From Flavobacterium fluvii (GTDB lineage: Bacteria > Bacteroidota > Bacteroidia > Flavobacteriales > Flavobacteriaceae): a DNA stretch of 64,000 bases. Of the stretch, positions 55,401-62,155 are shown one piece after another. The first letter of the stretch is position 1. Each line of letters begins with the position of its first letter. The stretch lies in assembly GCF_900129545.1 (NCBI RefSeq), contig NZ_FQWB01000001.1:806001-870000 (forward strand), given 5' to 3'. The notes under the pieces are model-generated. The model did not search any database, was not told where the DNA came from, and saw only the letters and a program-made list of their open reading frames with translations. Made by a program: the position numbers and the translations under genes.

Positions 55401-55782
55401 ATCTTTCAAGGGTTTCCTGTTTGATTTTCTTGTTGGTTTCGGCCAATAAAACACGTTCTTTTGTTAATTCCCGGTTTGTTCCCTCGGTTGCCAGTTCAGT
55501 TTTCTTTTTGGTAGCAATCAAAGCATTTTCTAACTGGATTTGCTCTTTCCATATATCTAATGATTTTTTGTTTTGTTCATTCAATTTTTTGCTGTTTTCT
55601 GCAAATTCTTTTTGGTTGGTGGATCCTCTCAAAAGTTTATTAGCTTCGTTCATTTCCAAAATTGAGATTGCGAACTCCTTATTTTTGCCAATGGCCAGTT
55701 CCATCGTCTTTTTGTAATCTTCGCCCCAGTTTAGAGCGTCATCAGTTATGATGTCTTTTCGGGTTATCGTTCCTTCTGCCAT
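52468..55782 (-). CDS. Phage tail tape-measure protein
   Basis: 1104 residues. Seen: an N-terminal coiled-coil region rich in Lys/Glu; a tape-measure domain at about residues 190-400 containing ADKYGLEIKNLTKQYTAFY, SALGLSNETLERSFMALNQM and GTVASEELRGQLAEALPGSV; a long charged coiled coil (about 580-930); a hydrophobic Ala/Ile/Met-rich segment at about 932-972, typical of tape-measure C-terminal parts; and a C-terminal tail with WVGDGGVSEVITSSRG. Such proteins set tail length and help DNA or the channel cross the envelope. Other tail genes (tube, sheath, baseplate, chaperones) are absent, which is unusual. Confidence 0.9.
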   Translation of the reverse strand: MAEGTITRKDIITDDALNWGEDYKKTMELAIGKNKEFAISILEMNEANKLLRGSTNQKEFAENSKKLNEQNKKSLDIWKEQIQLENALIATKKKTELATEGTNRELTKERVLLAETNKKIKQETLERLGLVGAYEKLNKARTDAKNKLRDLIASEKASTLEIQKAQRAFDGYDAKIKKADKAVGDFSKNVGNYKSAFSGIGNIMSAFGIVGGITAFVSISKDIFNTTKELQSLDLALKSVTETQQNFQEQQTFLTAIADKYGLEIKNLTKQYTAFYVAAKDKLAAGEIQDLFENISKSGSALGLSNETLERSFMALNQMLSKGTVASEELRGQLAEALPGSVQAMLKAVQKLHPEIKNLTEKGLFEMIKAGKILASDVLPETARQLVIMTGADKAEGIDTLTKSTNKFTNSWTNLIRTMSDSKLGSVVGGLTTGVINWFTDMNNAISKAIKGHSENLMDAKKEGIQLGESEFRKDLQLALSKKENVKKTQEEVRKILRDGYAWEFNAEMDLMKKLKKQRSEASAGVKAGGYFDKLIEDQNKKVQAAAAKIRLSRKEQETAPSSSTGSGTGTGTEKKLQGVKDTTFELEKQRLERIISVNNEVVANSEATDEARLMSLEISENAQIELITKSKENQLKLAAETFDKELKEGNKTSAGLIQLRKNYEADKVKITEEAAFKIEDIEKNTAEVIDKINEFDAKSYEDNIKRGISVIEIANNEEIAAEEKRFQEELALGYENDKAKEKAAQDHERNLFNIKKEGLIAIAKLQISVVNAELDAYEAKAKADGVITQKESDFILAKRKELSELSVKLIQSEGDKFKENEIKKGKTGAERLAIWYTENEKAINDIADISMQSLDILSQVSNSFSEAEIQKIDDKIAKNNEYYDKQIELAGNDARQKDLLEKERAKKNEELEKKKRKEQHKQAIFDKAVTVAMIGIQTALAIMKAAPAIPLMIMAGLAGAVATATAIATPIPKYKMGRKGGKAEIAWVGDGGVSEVITSSRGLNPRLTPNIPTLTHLNQGDIVHKSMADYQAYMRASVLTSFGVQKKRIDEFQANENNNKELVEEMRLTRKAIEKNKTNVTVNLPKVDIPHEIWKMKNTNWNP

Positions 55783-55791
55783 GGTTATTTT

Positions 55792-56670
55792 TTATTGGTT
55801 AATATTAAAATTTGATTTGTGTTTTTCGATAATTTGAGCTGAATCAAACACGTATGCTTTTTTTACCCCAAACATTGCATTAACTGCATTGACAGCGGAT
55901 TGTTTAAGATCAGCATCTGTTCTTGATGAATTGTTACTCCTTACGTTTTCTTTGTTTACATAATTATCTTCTAAAATCTTTATGAAATTGGCCGGTTTGA
56001 AAATCCAATCAAAGCTGGCTGCCCAGTTTTCTTTATTGTCACCTTGTAGAAAATTTGAATCCCGAACCTTTTCAATTACAATTTGTATTGATTCTTTACC
56101 GTGTTGTTTTTGAAGTGATAAAATTCTATTTTCTCTTACTTTAGTCATTTTTTTTACTTCAGGTAAAACACCCCGATTTGCATTAAAAAAAGAAAGAAGT
56201 TTATCAAAATCAATCTTGGGATGGTTGGGTTGATTTGGAAAATCAACAACTCCTTTAGGAGTATATTCTTCTTTCTTAAATTCATTTTCATTAACAGTTA
56301 CCGTATCTGTTACCGTATCTGTTACCGTATCTTTATCCTTAACAGTTAAATTTGTTTGAACATTTTTAACACTTGTTAAATTTGTTAAATCCTGATTGTT
56401 TAATTTCAGTAACCGTCTGGCTTCCACGCTCGCTTTTCCTGCTTTACTTCGCCCTTCGATTGTTTGCTCCCATTTTTTAAGATCTCTTTTTAAAGTGTTC
56501 TCGATGTCAATAAATGAAAGCTTTGTTATTTTGTCTGGAGCCTCTGGATTTAAATCATTCACATACCTAAAAAAGTGTTTTATAAGCCTTCCGGCTTCGT
56601 CATCTTCTAGGATTTCAAATTTTTCAATCCAATCTGTATAAACCATAACAACTTTTTTATTATCTGCCAT
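55792..56670 (-). CDS. DUF6291-like phage protein, possible replication initiator
   Basis: 292 residues from the ATG at 56670, 4 bp after the upstream stop; an ATG at 56730 would overlap that gene. The N-terminus (VVMVYTDWIEKFEILEDDEA, GRLIKHFFRYVNDLNPE) matches the DUF6291 pattern I associate with phages of Bacteroidota. A KAGKASVEARR linker and a DTVT repeat tract (about residues 115-127) follow. The C-terminal part (VRENRILSLQKQHGKESIQI, FLQGDNKENWAASFDWIFKP) resembles the C-terminal domain of phage replication-initiation/DnaD-like proteins. A replication role is an inference from that. Confidence 0.7.
   Translation of the reverse strand: MADNKKVVMVYTDWIEKFEILEDDEAGRLIKHFFRYVNDLNPEAPDKITKLSFIDIENTLKRDLKKWEQTIEGRSKAGKASVEARRLLKLNNQDLTNLTSVKNVQTNLTVKDKDTVTDTVTDTVTVNENEFKKEEYTPKGVVDFPNQPNHPKIDFDKLLSFFNANRGVLPEVKKMTKVRENRILSLQKQHGKESIQIVIEKVRDSNFLQGDNKENWAASFDWIFKPANFIKILEDNYVNKENVRSNNSSRTDADLKQSAVNAVNAMFGVKKAYVFDSAQIIEKHKSNFNINQ
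56297..56332 (-). repeat. In-frame 12-bp tandem repeat in the DUF6291-like gene
   Basis: Three exact copies of GTTACCGTATCT (plus strand) encode consecutive DTVT units on the minus strand, in the linker between the N- and C-terminal domains. Confidence 0.9.
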
Positions 56671-56674
56671 TGCT

Positions 56675-57226
56675 TTAGTCTTTAGTGAATTCATTAAGCC
56701 ATTGAAAAAATTGCGAGAAGTTTTCAACAATCAAAAACAAGCCTTCAGCGGATTCAATTTGTTTTATACTTCCGACACTTCCTTTATCTTGATTTTTACT
56801 CACAATAGGGCTAGATTTAATCAGTATTTTAATATTTTGACCTTTTATAGTTGTTGATATATTATAAAATTTGTTTTTATGATTGGTTTTTATAAACTGG
56901 ACACTTCCAATGGTTCGTTTATTCCCTAAAACATCAGTTGAGGTTTTGCGTTTATCTATAAAAAATCCTTTGGAATTGATTTTTTCGACCTGGAACCCAT
57001 TGAAGCCAATGTAATCCACAACACACTTTATGAGTTTGTTACTGGTTGAATCAGTATAAGTTGGTTTTGGATAATAGGGATTATTTGGGTAGCGTTCTTT
57101 GAGTTTCTCAAGTGCCAGCCGCTCCAGAATCTTCACGCTTTCAGGTTTGATGTAGCGCAATTTTATAGTTTTGCCTTGTTTCAAACTATTGAAACAAGGA
57201 CCATGATTGTTTCCTTCGCTACTCAT
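56675..57226 (-). CDS. Unknown 183-aa protein of the element
   Basis: 183 residues. A basic N-terminus (KPESVKILERLALEKLKERY with PNNPYYPKPTYTD) leads to a small alpha/beta core (LIKCVVDYIGFNGFQVEKIN, RTIGSVQFIKTN, FYNISTTIKGQNIKILIKSS). The core pattern, with a beta strand followed by IKILIK, recalls small phage-encoded endonuclease-like folds such as VRR-NUC, but I cannot identify catalytic residues with confidence. It lies between the HTH gene and the DUF6291-like gene, 4 bp from each. Confidence 0.6.
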   Translation of the reverse strand: MSSEGNNHGPCFNSLKQGKTIKLRYIKPESVKILERLALEKLKERYPNNPYYPKPTYTDSTSNKLIKCVVDYIGFNGFQVEKINSKGFFIDKRKTSTDVLGNKRTIGSVQFIKTNHKNKFYNISTTIKGQNIKILIKSSPIVSKNQDKGSVGSIKQIESAEGLFLIVENFSQFFQWLNEFTKD

Positions 57227-57230
57227 GGTC

Positions 57231-57512
57231 CTATTTTTTTAGAGGAATCAAACTTTTCTCTATATCGGAACGCAAGAAATAAACTCGGGAACCGATACCC
57301 AAAGGATTAAGTTTTCCGGATTTGCACCAATTATGAACGGTGCTCAAATCTACATTGAACATTTCAGACACCTGTTGACGGGTTAAGTATTCAGCAGGTT
57401 GTACAGGTTTGAAGTGTTTTAAAAAGTCGTCCAAAACTACTTTTACATCAGCTGTAATTTCATTTTTTAAATCTTGTGGCGAAGTTGCCACGAATTGAAC
57501 TGTTGCACCCAT
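57231..57512 (-). CDS. HTH (MerR/excisionase-type) DNA-binding protein
   Basis: 93 residues from the ATG at 57512, the start of MGATVQFVATSPQDL; an ATG at 57563 adds an unrelated hydrophobic stretch. Residues 42-93 form a helix-turn-helix of the HTH_17 type: YLTRQQVSEMFNVDLSTVHN with WCKSGKLNPLGIGSRVYFL and RSDIEKSL. Proteins of this shape serve as excisionases or replication/transfer regulators in mobile elements. With the integrase nearby, a directionality factor is the best guess. Confidence 0.82.
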   Translation of the reverse strand: MGATVQFVATSPQDLKNEITADVKVVLDDFLKHFKPVQPAEYLTRQQVSEMFNVDLSTVHNWCKSGKLNPLGIGSRVYFLRSDIEKSLIPLKK

Positions 57513-57622
57513 AATAATTTGTTTAATTGTTATAGTGCAAATGAATTGAAACAAAATACCCACCTACTGCCCATTGGGTAGTTGGTGGGTATGAAATTTA
57601 ACAGTTTTGGCTTGAATTAAGT

Positions 57623-58249
57623 TTAATCTTCGCGTTTTATCCAATTCATTAATGAGGTTTCTAAAGTATTGATTACTGGAGTTGGTTCTTTGGTTCTTTT
57701 TCTAACCTGCTTTAGTTTGTCGCTTTTGTCAAAATCGTCAACATTAAAAAACTGTTTCATTCTCTCAAAAACTTCTTTTTCGTTCTTGACTTTACCAATA
57801 AAACCACTTTCAATTAATGCTTTTGTAAACTCTGCAAATTCTAATGTTGAACCTTGCCATTGCAATGTATTTTCATTCTGTTGAGGTTCGTTTGTTGAGG
57901 TTGTTGGATCTGATTCTAATTCCTGTTTTCTGTTTTCTAAAAATTGAATTATTTTAAGTGTTGAAATTCCTGTTTTTTCCCAGTCCAATTCTTGATTATC
58001 GGTTAATCCACCTTCCAATAATTCCGTCATTACTATGCGGTCTTTTTTTTCATTTTCAGTTAAGTGTGAGTTATCATAGAAATTATATTCAAAGGCTCGC
58101 ATTGTATGGCTGTAGTACCATAATTGTTCGTCAATAAAAGTTAGCTCACAGTTATCTTCATATTCCGCTATATGTTCTTCCAATTTTTTTTGGTAGTTTT
58201 CTATATAGTCTTTTGAGGTGCCCCATGTAAATTTTATCTTTATGCTCAT
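57623..58249 (-). CDS. RteC-like C-terminal domain protein
   Basis: 208 residues. The first 110 are acidic and helical (YIENYQKKLEEHIAEYEDNC, WYYSHTMRAFEYNFYD). The last 90 match the C-terminal RteC pattern: LQWQGSTLEFAEFTKALIES, then FERMKQFFNVDDFDKSDK and LKQVRKRTKEPTPVINTLET. RteC controls excision genes of Bacteroides conjugative transposons such as CTnDOT. Its presence in an 11-kb phage-like element suggests control of excision, but the relation is only by pattern. Confidence 0.7.
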   Translation of the reverse strand: MSIKIKFTWGTSKDYIENYQKKLEEHIAEYEDNCELTFIDEQLWYYSHTMRAFEYNFYDNSHLTENEKKDRIVMTELLEGGLTDNQELDWEKTGISTLKIIQFLENRKQELESDPTTSTNEPQQNENTLQWQGSTLEFAEFTKALIESGFIGKVKNEKEVFERMKQFFNVDDFDKSDKLKQVRKRTKEPTPVINTLETSLMNWIKRED

Positions 58250-58298
58250 TTTGACCTTGATTTTGTGTTAATTATGATTTTGTTTAATCCAAAAGGAG

Positions 58299-58562
58299 TT
58301 ATTTTTTCTTTCTCAAGTGATCCGGTTTTTTTGCCCGTTGGCCGCTTTCAATTAAATTCTTGAACCGTTCCACTCCTTGTTGCTTTGTTTCTTTTGGTTT
58401 AGGCTTGACAGCGACACGTTTTGCAGCATCACTTCCAAGCTCTTCACCAGGGCTTTTGAGTAATTCATAACCCTTTTCAAAATGTTCCCGCAAACATTTG
58501 TATTTTTCGCTTATTTCTAACAAACGATTATATTCTTCAATTGGAATCGTGATTGATTTCAT
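58299..58562 (-). CDS. Unknown small basic protein next to integrase
   Basis: 87 residues: MKSITIPIEEYNRLLEISEK, a helical part, then a Lys-rich tail (KPKPKETKQQGVERFKNL ... HLRKKK). The opening resembles small DNA-binding or antitoxin-like N-termini, but no partner toxin is adjacent. It lies 40 bp downstream of the integrase stop in the same direction. Function unknown. Confidence 0.65.
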   Translation of the reverse strand: MKSITIPIEEYNRLLEISEKYKCLREHFEKGYELLKSPGEELGSDAAKRVAVKPKPKETKQQGVERFKNLIESGQRAKKPDHLRKKK

Positions 58563-58602
58563 TTTGGATTTTTTTAAACATTGAAAAATTTATGTTTTTC
58601 AG

Positions 58603-59958
58603 TTAGTTGCTGGTTCCGTTTTTTATAACTGTAAACTGTGGTTTTGGTTCTTGCTCGGCTTCTTTCTGTTTGGCCTCCCTTTGTTTTTGTATATCTCCGT
58701 AAAACTTCATAAACAAATCGGCGTTTTCGTCTGTGTCCTCCGGTGCATTTATGTAAACCCTAAATATCGATTCTTTTGAATGCCCGCTAATGCCCATCAA
58801 TACGGGTGTAGGTATCTTTTTGTAATAGTTAGTACAGAATGAACGGCGAAAACTGTGTGTAGTGATAAGTTTGTGTTTTTCGTATAAATCGAACTTTTTA
58901 CGTCCGGTTTCGGAGTCAAAGATTTTGCCCTCTGTCATTGCGTTTATTTTAGCAGTTTCGCAAACTTTTTTGATATGGTCGTTTAGTTTTTGGGTTGTTA
59001 TTTTATAAGGAAAACTGTTTTCGAGTATGTCGATAACGTGCGGAGCTATTATTCCAATGGTAACGGCTTTCTTGGTTTTCTGCTGGACTAAATCGAGATA
59101 CATATTCTCACCTTTGTATCTTATATTGTCCGGCGTTATGTCGAGTAAATCCCCGCCACGCTGTCCAATTTCACAACCTATCAATAACCATTTACGGGCG
59201 TTTTGGTGAGCCTCGCTTTTTATGTCAGCTTTTATGATTTCGTCCAGTTCGGCAAAAGACAAAGTTTGTATGTATCTGTCGTCGTCGCTTTCCGATGCTA
59301 TTGTTATTTGTTTTGCATAGGAATTAACCTGAACACCTTTGTTTTCGGCTTCAATACAAACGGTTTTTATATTGGCAATGTGTTTTGAGGACGTGTTTAC
59401 GGCGTATTTTTTGGTTTTAAGTAGCCAATACTCAAACTTATCAATTAACGCTTGATTAATGTCTGTAAAGTGAATTTGCTTTTTGGTTTTGGTTTGGTAT
59501 TCTTTTATAATGTTTTTTGTGGCTATGTAGCTGTTTTTTCTACTTAACGAAAGGCCGTGTTTATAACCACCTTTAACTTTTACTTTGCGAGTGTCTGCCG
59601 TGTCGATTATGTTTTGAATGTAGTTTGTAATTAACCCATCATCGGTTTTTTCTACACGATTGAAACATTCGTTAATTTTTGATTCCAGCCAAAAAGCATC
59701 TATTACAATACTTTCCCCCATAGCATTATTAATACTATCAAAAAGGAATGGATCTAACTTTTTGAGATTGTTAGATAGTTTTTTGTTTTCCGGGTTATTT
59801 TGTTTTGGTAGTCCAGTTGACTCGCTCCAGTCTTTCGGGTTTATAGTGAAGCCAGTATTTAATTCTAAATCTTGTTTGCCTCGTCCTAAAGTAACACGGA
59901 CTTTAATCGGCACGTTTTTGTTTGCATTACTACGCAATCGGAATTTAATTGATGCCAT
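58603..59958 (-). CDS. Tyrosine site-specific recombinase (integrase)
   Basis: 451 residues. N-terminal arm-binding region (MASIKFRLRSNANKNVPIKV, LNTGFTINPKDWSE), a SAM-like core-binding domain (about 100-215) and a catalytic domain with the first Arg at about residue 266 (GQRGGDLLDITPDNI), HSFR at about 366-369 (TTHSFRRSFCTNYYKK), a GHSKESIFRVY stretch and a candidate nucleophile Tyr at about 400. This is the usual Bacteroidota integrase layout. It lies next to attR and should catalyse integration and excision at tRNA-Leu. Confidence 0.94.
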   Translation of the reverse strand: MASIKFRLRSNANKNVPIKVRVTLGRGKQDLELNTGFTINPKDWSESTGLPKQNNPENKKLSNNLKKLDPFLFDSINNAMGESIVIDAFWLESKINECFNRVEKTDDGLITNYIQNIIDTADTRKVKVKGGYKHGLSLSRKNSYIATKNIIKEYQTKTKKQIHFTDINQALIDKFEYWLLKTKKYAVNTSSKHIANIKTVCIEAENKGVQVNSYAKQITIASESDDDRYIQTLSFAELDEIIKADIKSEAHQNARKWLLIGCEIGQRGGDLLDITPDNIRYKGENMYLDLVQQKTKKAVTIGIIAPHVIDILENSFPYKITTQKLNDHIKKVCETAKINAMTEGKIFDSETGRKKFDLYEKHKLITTHSFRRSFCTNYYKKIPTPVLMGISGHSKESIFRVYINAPEDTDENADLFMKFYGDIQKQREAKQKEAEQEPKPQFTVIKNGTSN

Positions 59959-60020
59959 ATTTGTGAAATTGAACGTTTGAACAATTCAAAGATATTCAAT
60001 TTGTAGGACGTTTCAAAACT

Positions 60021-60041
60021 TTGCCCGACATTTGCCCGACA
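60021..60041 (+). repeat. Right arm-type repeat (double decamer)
   Basis: Two TTGCCCGACA units separated by a single T, identical to 49179-49199. It lies 62 bp upstream of the integrase ATG and 150 bp inside attR, where integrase arm sites and promoter control are expected. Confidence 0.8.
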
Positions 60042-60191
60042 TTTTCACAGTCTTATTAAATTTTATTCAATTTCATTCTATAATGTGGAGTATTTTCAAT
60101 TTTTACAAAGCATTGTAATTGTTGATGTTGTAGGTTGTTTTTGTGCAATTTTCGTGAAGTTTTTAAAATCGTCAAATTGAGTGGTTTCAAT

Positions 60192-60206
60192 TCCGGCTCC
60201 GGGTAC
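60192..60206 (+). repeat. attR core
   Basis: TCCGGCTCCGGGTAC, identical to the tRNA-Leu 3' end at 49108-49122. A stub of the resident tRNA gene left after insertion. Confidence 0.9.
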
Positions 60207-60236
60207 AAAAGCCTCTTCGAAAGAAGAGGCTTTTTT
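60207..60236 (+). terminator. Resident tRNA-Leu terminator beyond attR
   Basis: AAAAGCCTCTT / AAGAGGCTTTT stem with a short loop and T-run directly after the attR core. Before integration it would have followed the tRNA gene. Confidence 0.85.
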
Positions 60237-60240
60237 GGTT

Positions 60241-60516
60241 TTATACGTTTCTGCTTTTGTGTTTTATATAAAAATTCAAAATTATACAAAGTAAGCTAAT
60301 CGAATAATAGATTGGTTTGTAATGATATAAGTCTAATAAATTGGGGTCAATTATTTGAACGAAAATTGCTGACTTTTGAATGATTGATAAAATTACTTCA
60401 ATCAATTTCTTTCCCCTTTTTAGTTTACAGAGTTCATTTAATTGAAGTGTAGTCTTGCAAGTAATTTTGTTTTTTAGTGGCTTTAGAGCATATGAGATAG
60501 ATTTAATTGCATCCAT
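60241..60516 (-). CDS. Possible small membrane-associated protein
   Basis: 91 residues, Lys/Leu/Ile-rich, with a hydrophobic stretch (YSISLLCIILNFYI) near the end. It has no recognisable family and weak coding character, and ends in the tRNA terminator T-run. It may be a chance frame; otherwise this 390-bp stretch beyond attR holds nothing I can define. Confidence 0.2.
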   Translation of the reverse strand: MDAIKSISYALKPLKNKITCKTTLQLNELCKLKRGKKLIEVILSIIQKSAIFVQIIDPNLLDLYHYKPIYYSISLLCIILNFYIKHKSRNV

Positions 60517-60599
60517 AAAATTAAAATGATTAATTGTTTATGATGCAAACTTCAGTTAGGGAAAAATTAGGGATTCCCTAATAATTACCATAAGTAATA

Positions 60600-61019
60600 T
60601 TATTTGAGAATAACCCCAAAGTTTGTAAGTTGTGCTTTAACCTTGTCAACGGTTGATGTTGATTTGTATGGATTGTTTTTTTGTGCGTTACTTTTGTTTA
60701 ACATTGGGTTTAAGATGGGTTGTAGTGTTCCGACTTTTTCACCCGTTATTGCACTCAATACAGTTGCTAAATTATTAACACTGCTCATAAAACATGGTTC
60801 TTTCTGAAGCATATCAATTATGCCTAATTCTTTCAAATAGATTATTTTTTGAACAGCACTCGTTTGAGATAAATCTACGGATTCAGATTCTTGGTCTTGA
60901 GATTGGTCTGTTTCAACATTAAAGTTATTAAATATTTCTTCAAGAAATTCAATGTCGTAACTGCAAATTTTGCCATGAATAACAAGACTTAATCCTGATA
61001 AATCTACTAAAATTTGTCT
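60600..61019 (-). pseudogene. 3' part of a probable frameshifted or ATG-less gene
   Basis: An open minus-strand frame of 139 codons overlapping the end of the 130-aa gene by 13 nt in a different frame. The first usable ATG is about 70 codons in, yet the upstream part reads like protein (IEFLEEIFNNFNVETDQSQD, acidic linker, IIYLKELGIIDMLQKE). The C-terminus (NNLATVLSAITGEKVGTLQP) resembles a tail I recall in hypothetical Bacteroidota proteins. Probably the C-terminal half of the preceding gene, separated by a frameshift. Confidence 0.5.
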
Positions 61020-61399
61020 TCATCAAATTCATCAATCTCAATTTGAGTTTTTTGTTTTTCTCCTTCCCAATCAGGTTGGATGTTGTCCCAAACGCTGTAT
61101 TGATCATCATATCTCCCGTTTTCTAAATCTTTTTTGTATTGATGTAATCGATTTATCTCAAAGAATGATTGTAAACCCACATATTCTTTTAGGTGGTCTA
61201 ATGCTAATTCACATTGTAGTAAAAATTCATCTTTTGTGATAAAATCCTCTCGTTCTGCAACTTTTTGTTTTCGAATTAATATTTGTTGAAATAATTTCAT
61301 TTGCAAATCGAACATAGGTTCTGCGGGTTCACTTGTTACAGGTTTTTTTGTTTCGAAATATGTTTCTATGATTAGATTTAAATAGTTTTGTCTGTTCAT
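61007..61399 (-). CDS. Unknown 130-aa protein (5' part of possible split gene)
   Basis: 130 residues: MNRQNYLNLIIETYFETKKP, a helical middle (MKLFQQILIRKQKVAERED, LLQCELALDHLKEYVGL) and an acidic end (IEIDEFDEDKF) just before TAG-TAG. No family recognised. The frame shifted by one base continues open into the next 139 codons, so this may be the N-terminal half of one larger protein. Confidence 0.55.
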   Translation of the reverse strand: MNRQNYLNLIIETYFETKKPVTSEPAEPMFDLQMKLFQQILIRKQKVAEREDFITKDEFLLQCELALDHLKEYVGLQSFFEINRLHQYKKDLENGRYDDQYSVWDNIQPDWEGEKQKTQIEIDEFDEDKF

Positions 61400-61499
61400 T
61401 ATTCTGTTGCAGTATTAAGAATTATATTCATTTTGCCTGTACTCATTTATAAGTTTTCTTATTTTATAAATGTATATAATGTTTCTGCTTTTGATTTGT

Positions 61500-61814
61500 T
61501 TACTTCACTTGCAAAGTCATTCCCAGCGCATTGATAATTTGTACAAAATTGGATATTTGCAAATCGGTCTTTCCTTGTTCAATTTTGGCAATATAGGCGC
61601 GTTCTTTTCCTATTTGGTCAGCGAGTTGCTGTTGGGTAAGGTGTTTTTCTTTGCGTTTTTCTTTTATTAATTCGCCATAGTAAAAAGCCAAGGCGTTTTT
61701 TGAAAACTCTTCTCTTTCAGGAGTTCCTTGTTTTCCGTATTGTTCGTCTAAATAGTCGTTGACTGTGGGCAACTCCCTTTTTATTCTTTCTAAATCTAAT
61801 TTTGGTCTAGCCAT
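61500..61814 (-). CDS. XRE-family antitoxin
   Basis: 104 residues. The C-terminal half is a Cro/C1 HTH (IKEKRKEKHLTQQQLADQIG, then KERAYIAKIEQGKTDLQISN), ending ALGMTLQVK; the N-terminal half would bind the toxin. The order toxin-antitoxin and the 19-bp overlap with the toxin gene fit a HigBA-type module, in which the antitoxin also represses the operon. Confidence 0.88.
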   Translation of the reverse strand: MARPKLDLERIKRELPTVNDYLDEQYGKQGTPEREEFSKNALAFYYGELIKEKRKEKHLTQQQLADQIGKERAYIAKIEQGKTDLQISNFVQIINALGMTLQVK

Positions 61815-62134
61815 TGTATTAAAATTTTAGTTGCTATTTTTATTTGTTTATCGTAGTCCTTGGTCGATTTTTTCATAAATCCGTTGAGTAACAAAATGTT
61901 TTTACTTTGGTTTATGTTATCGTGGTCTATTGCAAAAACAATAATTCGATATTCATTTTTTACTTGTATTCGTACCTCGTAAAAATCGGTATTGATTAAT
62001 TTCTTTGCTACTTTGGTATTTATTACGGGTTGCGTTGTTAAAATATCGGACAAATAAGAAATTTTTTCTTTTGTTGAAGGGTCTAAACTTTCTAAAAACG
62101 CTGTAAATTCAGGTGTAATAAATAATATTCTCAT
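61796..62134 (-). CDS. RelE/HigB-type toxin
   Basis: 112 residues with the RelE/ParE fold pattern: FITPEFTAFLESLDPSTKEK, KLINTDFYEVRIQVKNEYRI, and the strand IVFAIDHDNINQSKNILLLN followed by GFMKKSTKDYDKQIKIA, which is typical of HigB-like mRNA-cleaving toxins. It overlaps the antitoxin start. It has its own promoter box and is not within the integrated element. Confidence 0.88.
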   Translation of the reverse strand: MRILFITPEFTAFLESLDPSTKEKISYLSDILTTQPVINTKVAKKLINTDFYEVRIQVKNEYRIIVFAIDHDNINQSKNILLLNGFMKKSTKDYDKQIKIATKILIQWLDQN

Positions 62135-62147
62135 ATTAATTCTTTTG

Positions 62148-62155
62148 CAAATGTA
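62148..62155 (-). promoter_or_regulatory. Putative minus-7 box of the toxin-antitoxin operon
   Basis: The minus strand reads TACATTTG, fitting TAnnTTTG, 13 nt before the toxin ATG. A GTTA...TAAC inverted repeat just upstream could be the antitoxin operator. Confidence 0.55.

Larger units (their letters stand above)
49108..60206. mobile_element. Integrative element, phage-satellite-like, in tRNA-Leu
   Basis: About 11.1 kb between a 15-bp direct repeat of the tRNA-Leu 3' end. Contents in transcription order on the minus strand: tyrosine integrase, 87-aa protein, RteC-like protein, HTH/excisionase-like protein, 183-aa protein, DUF6291-like protein, tape-measure protein, 52-aa and 224-aa proteins, terminase small subunit, 93-aa protein. 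On the left arm there is a plus-strand XRE regulator with a 95-aa protein, and a divergent 189-aa protein. No terminase large subunit, portal, major capsid, tail tube or lysis genes are visible. A 21-bp repeat just inside each end probably binds the integrase. A prophage remnant is the alternative reading. Confidence 0.88.

Noticed and set aside
60056..60289. Minus-strand 77-codon frame across attR
   Set aside because: It spans the att core and the tRNA terminator and has low-complexity basic content.
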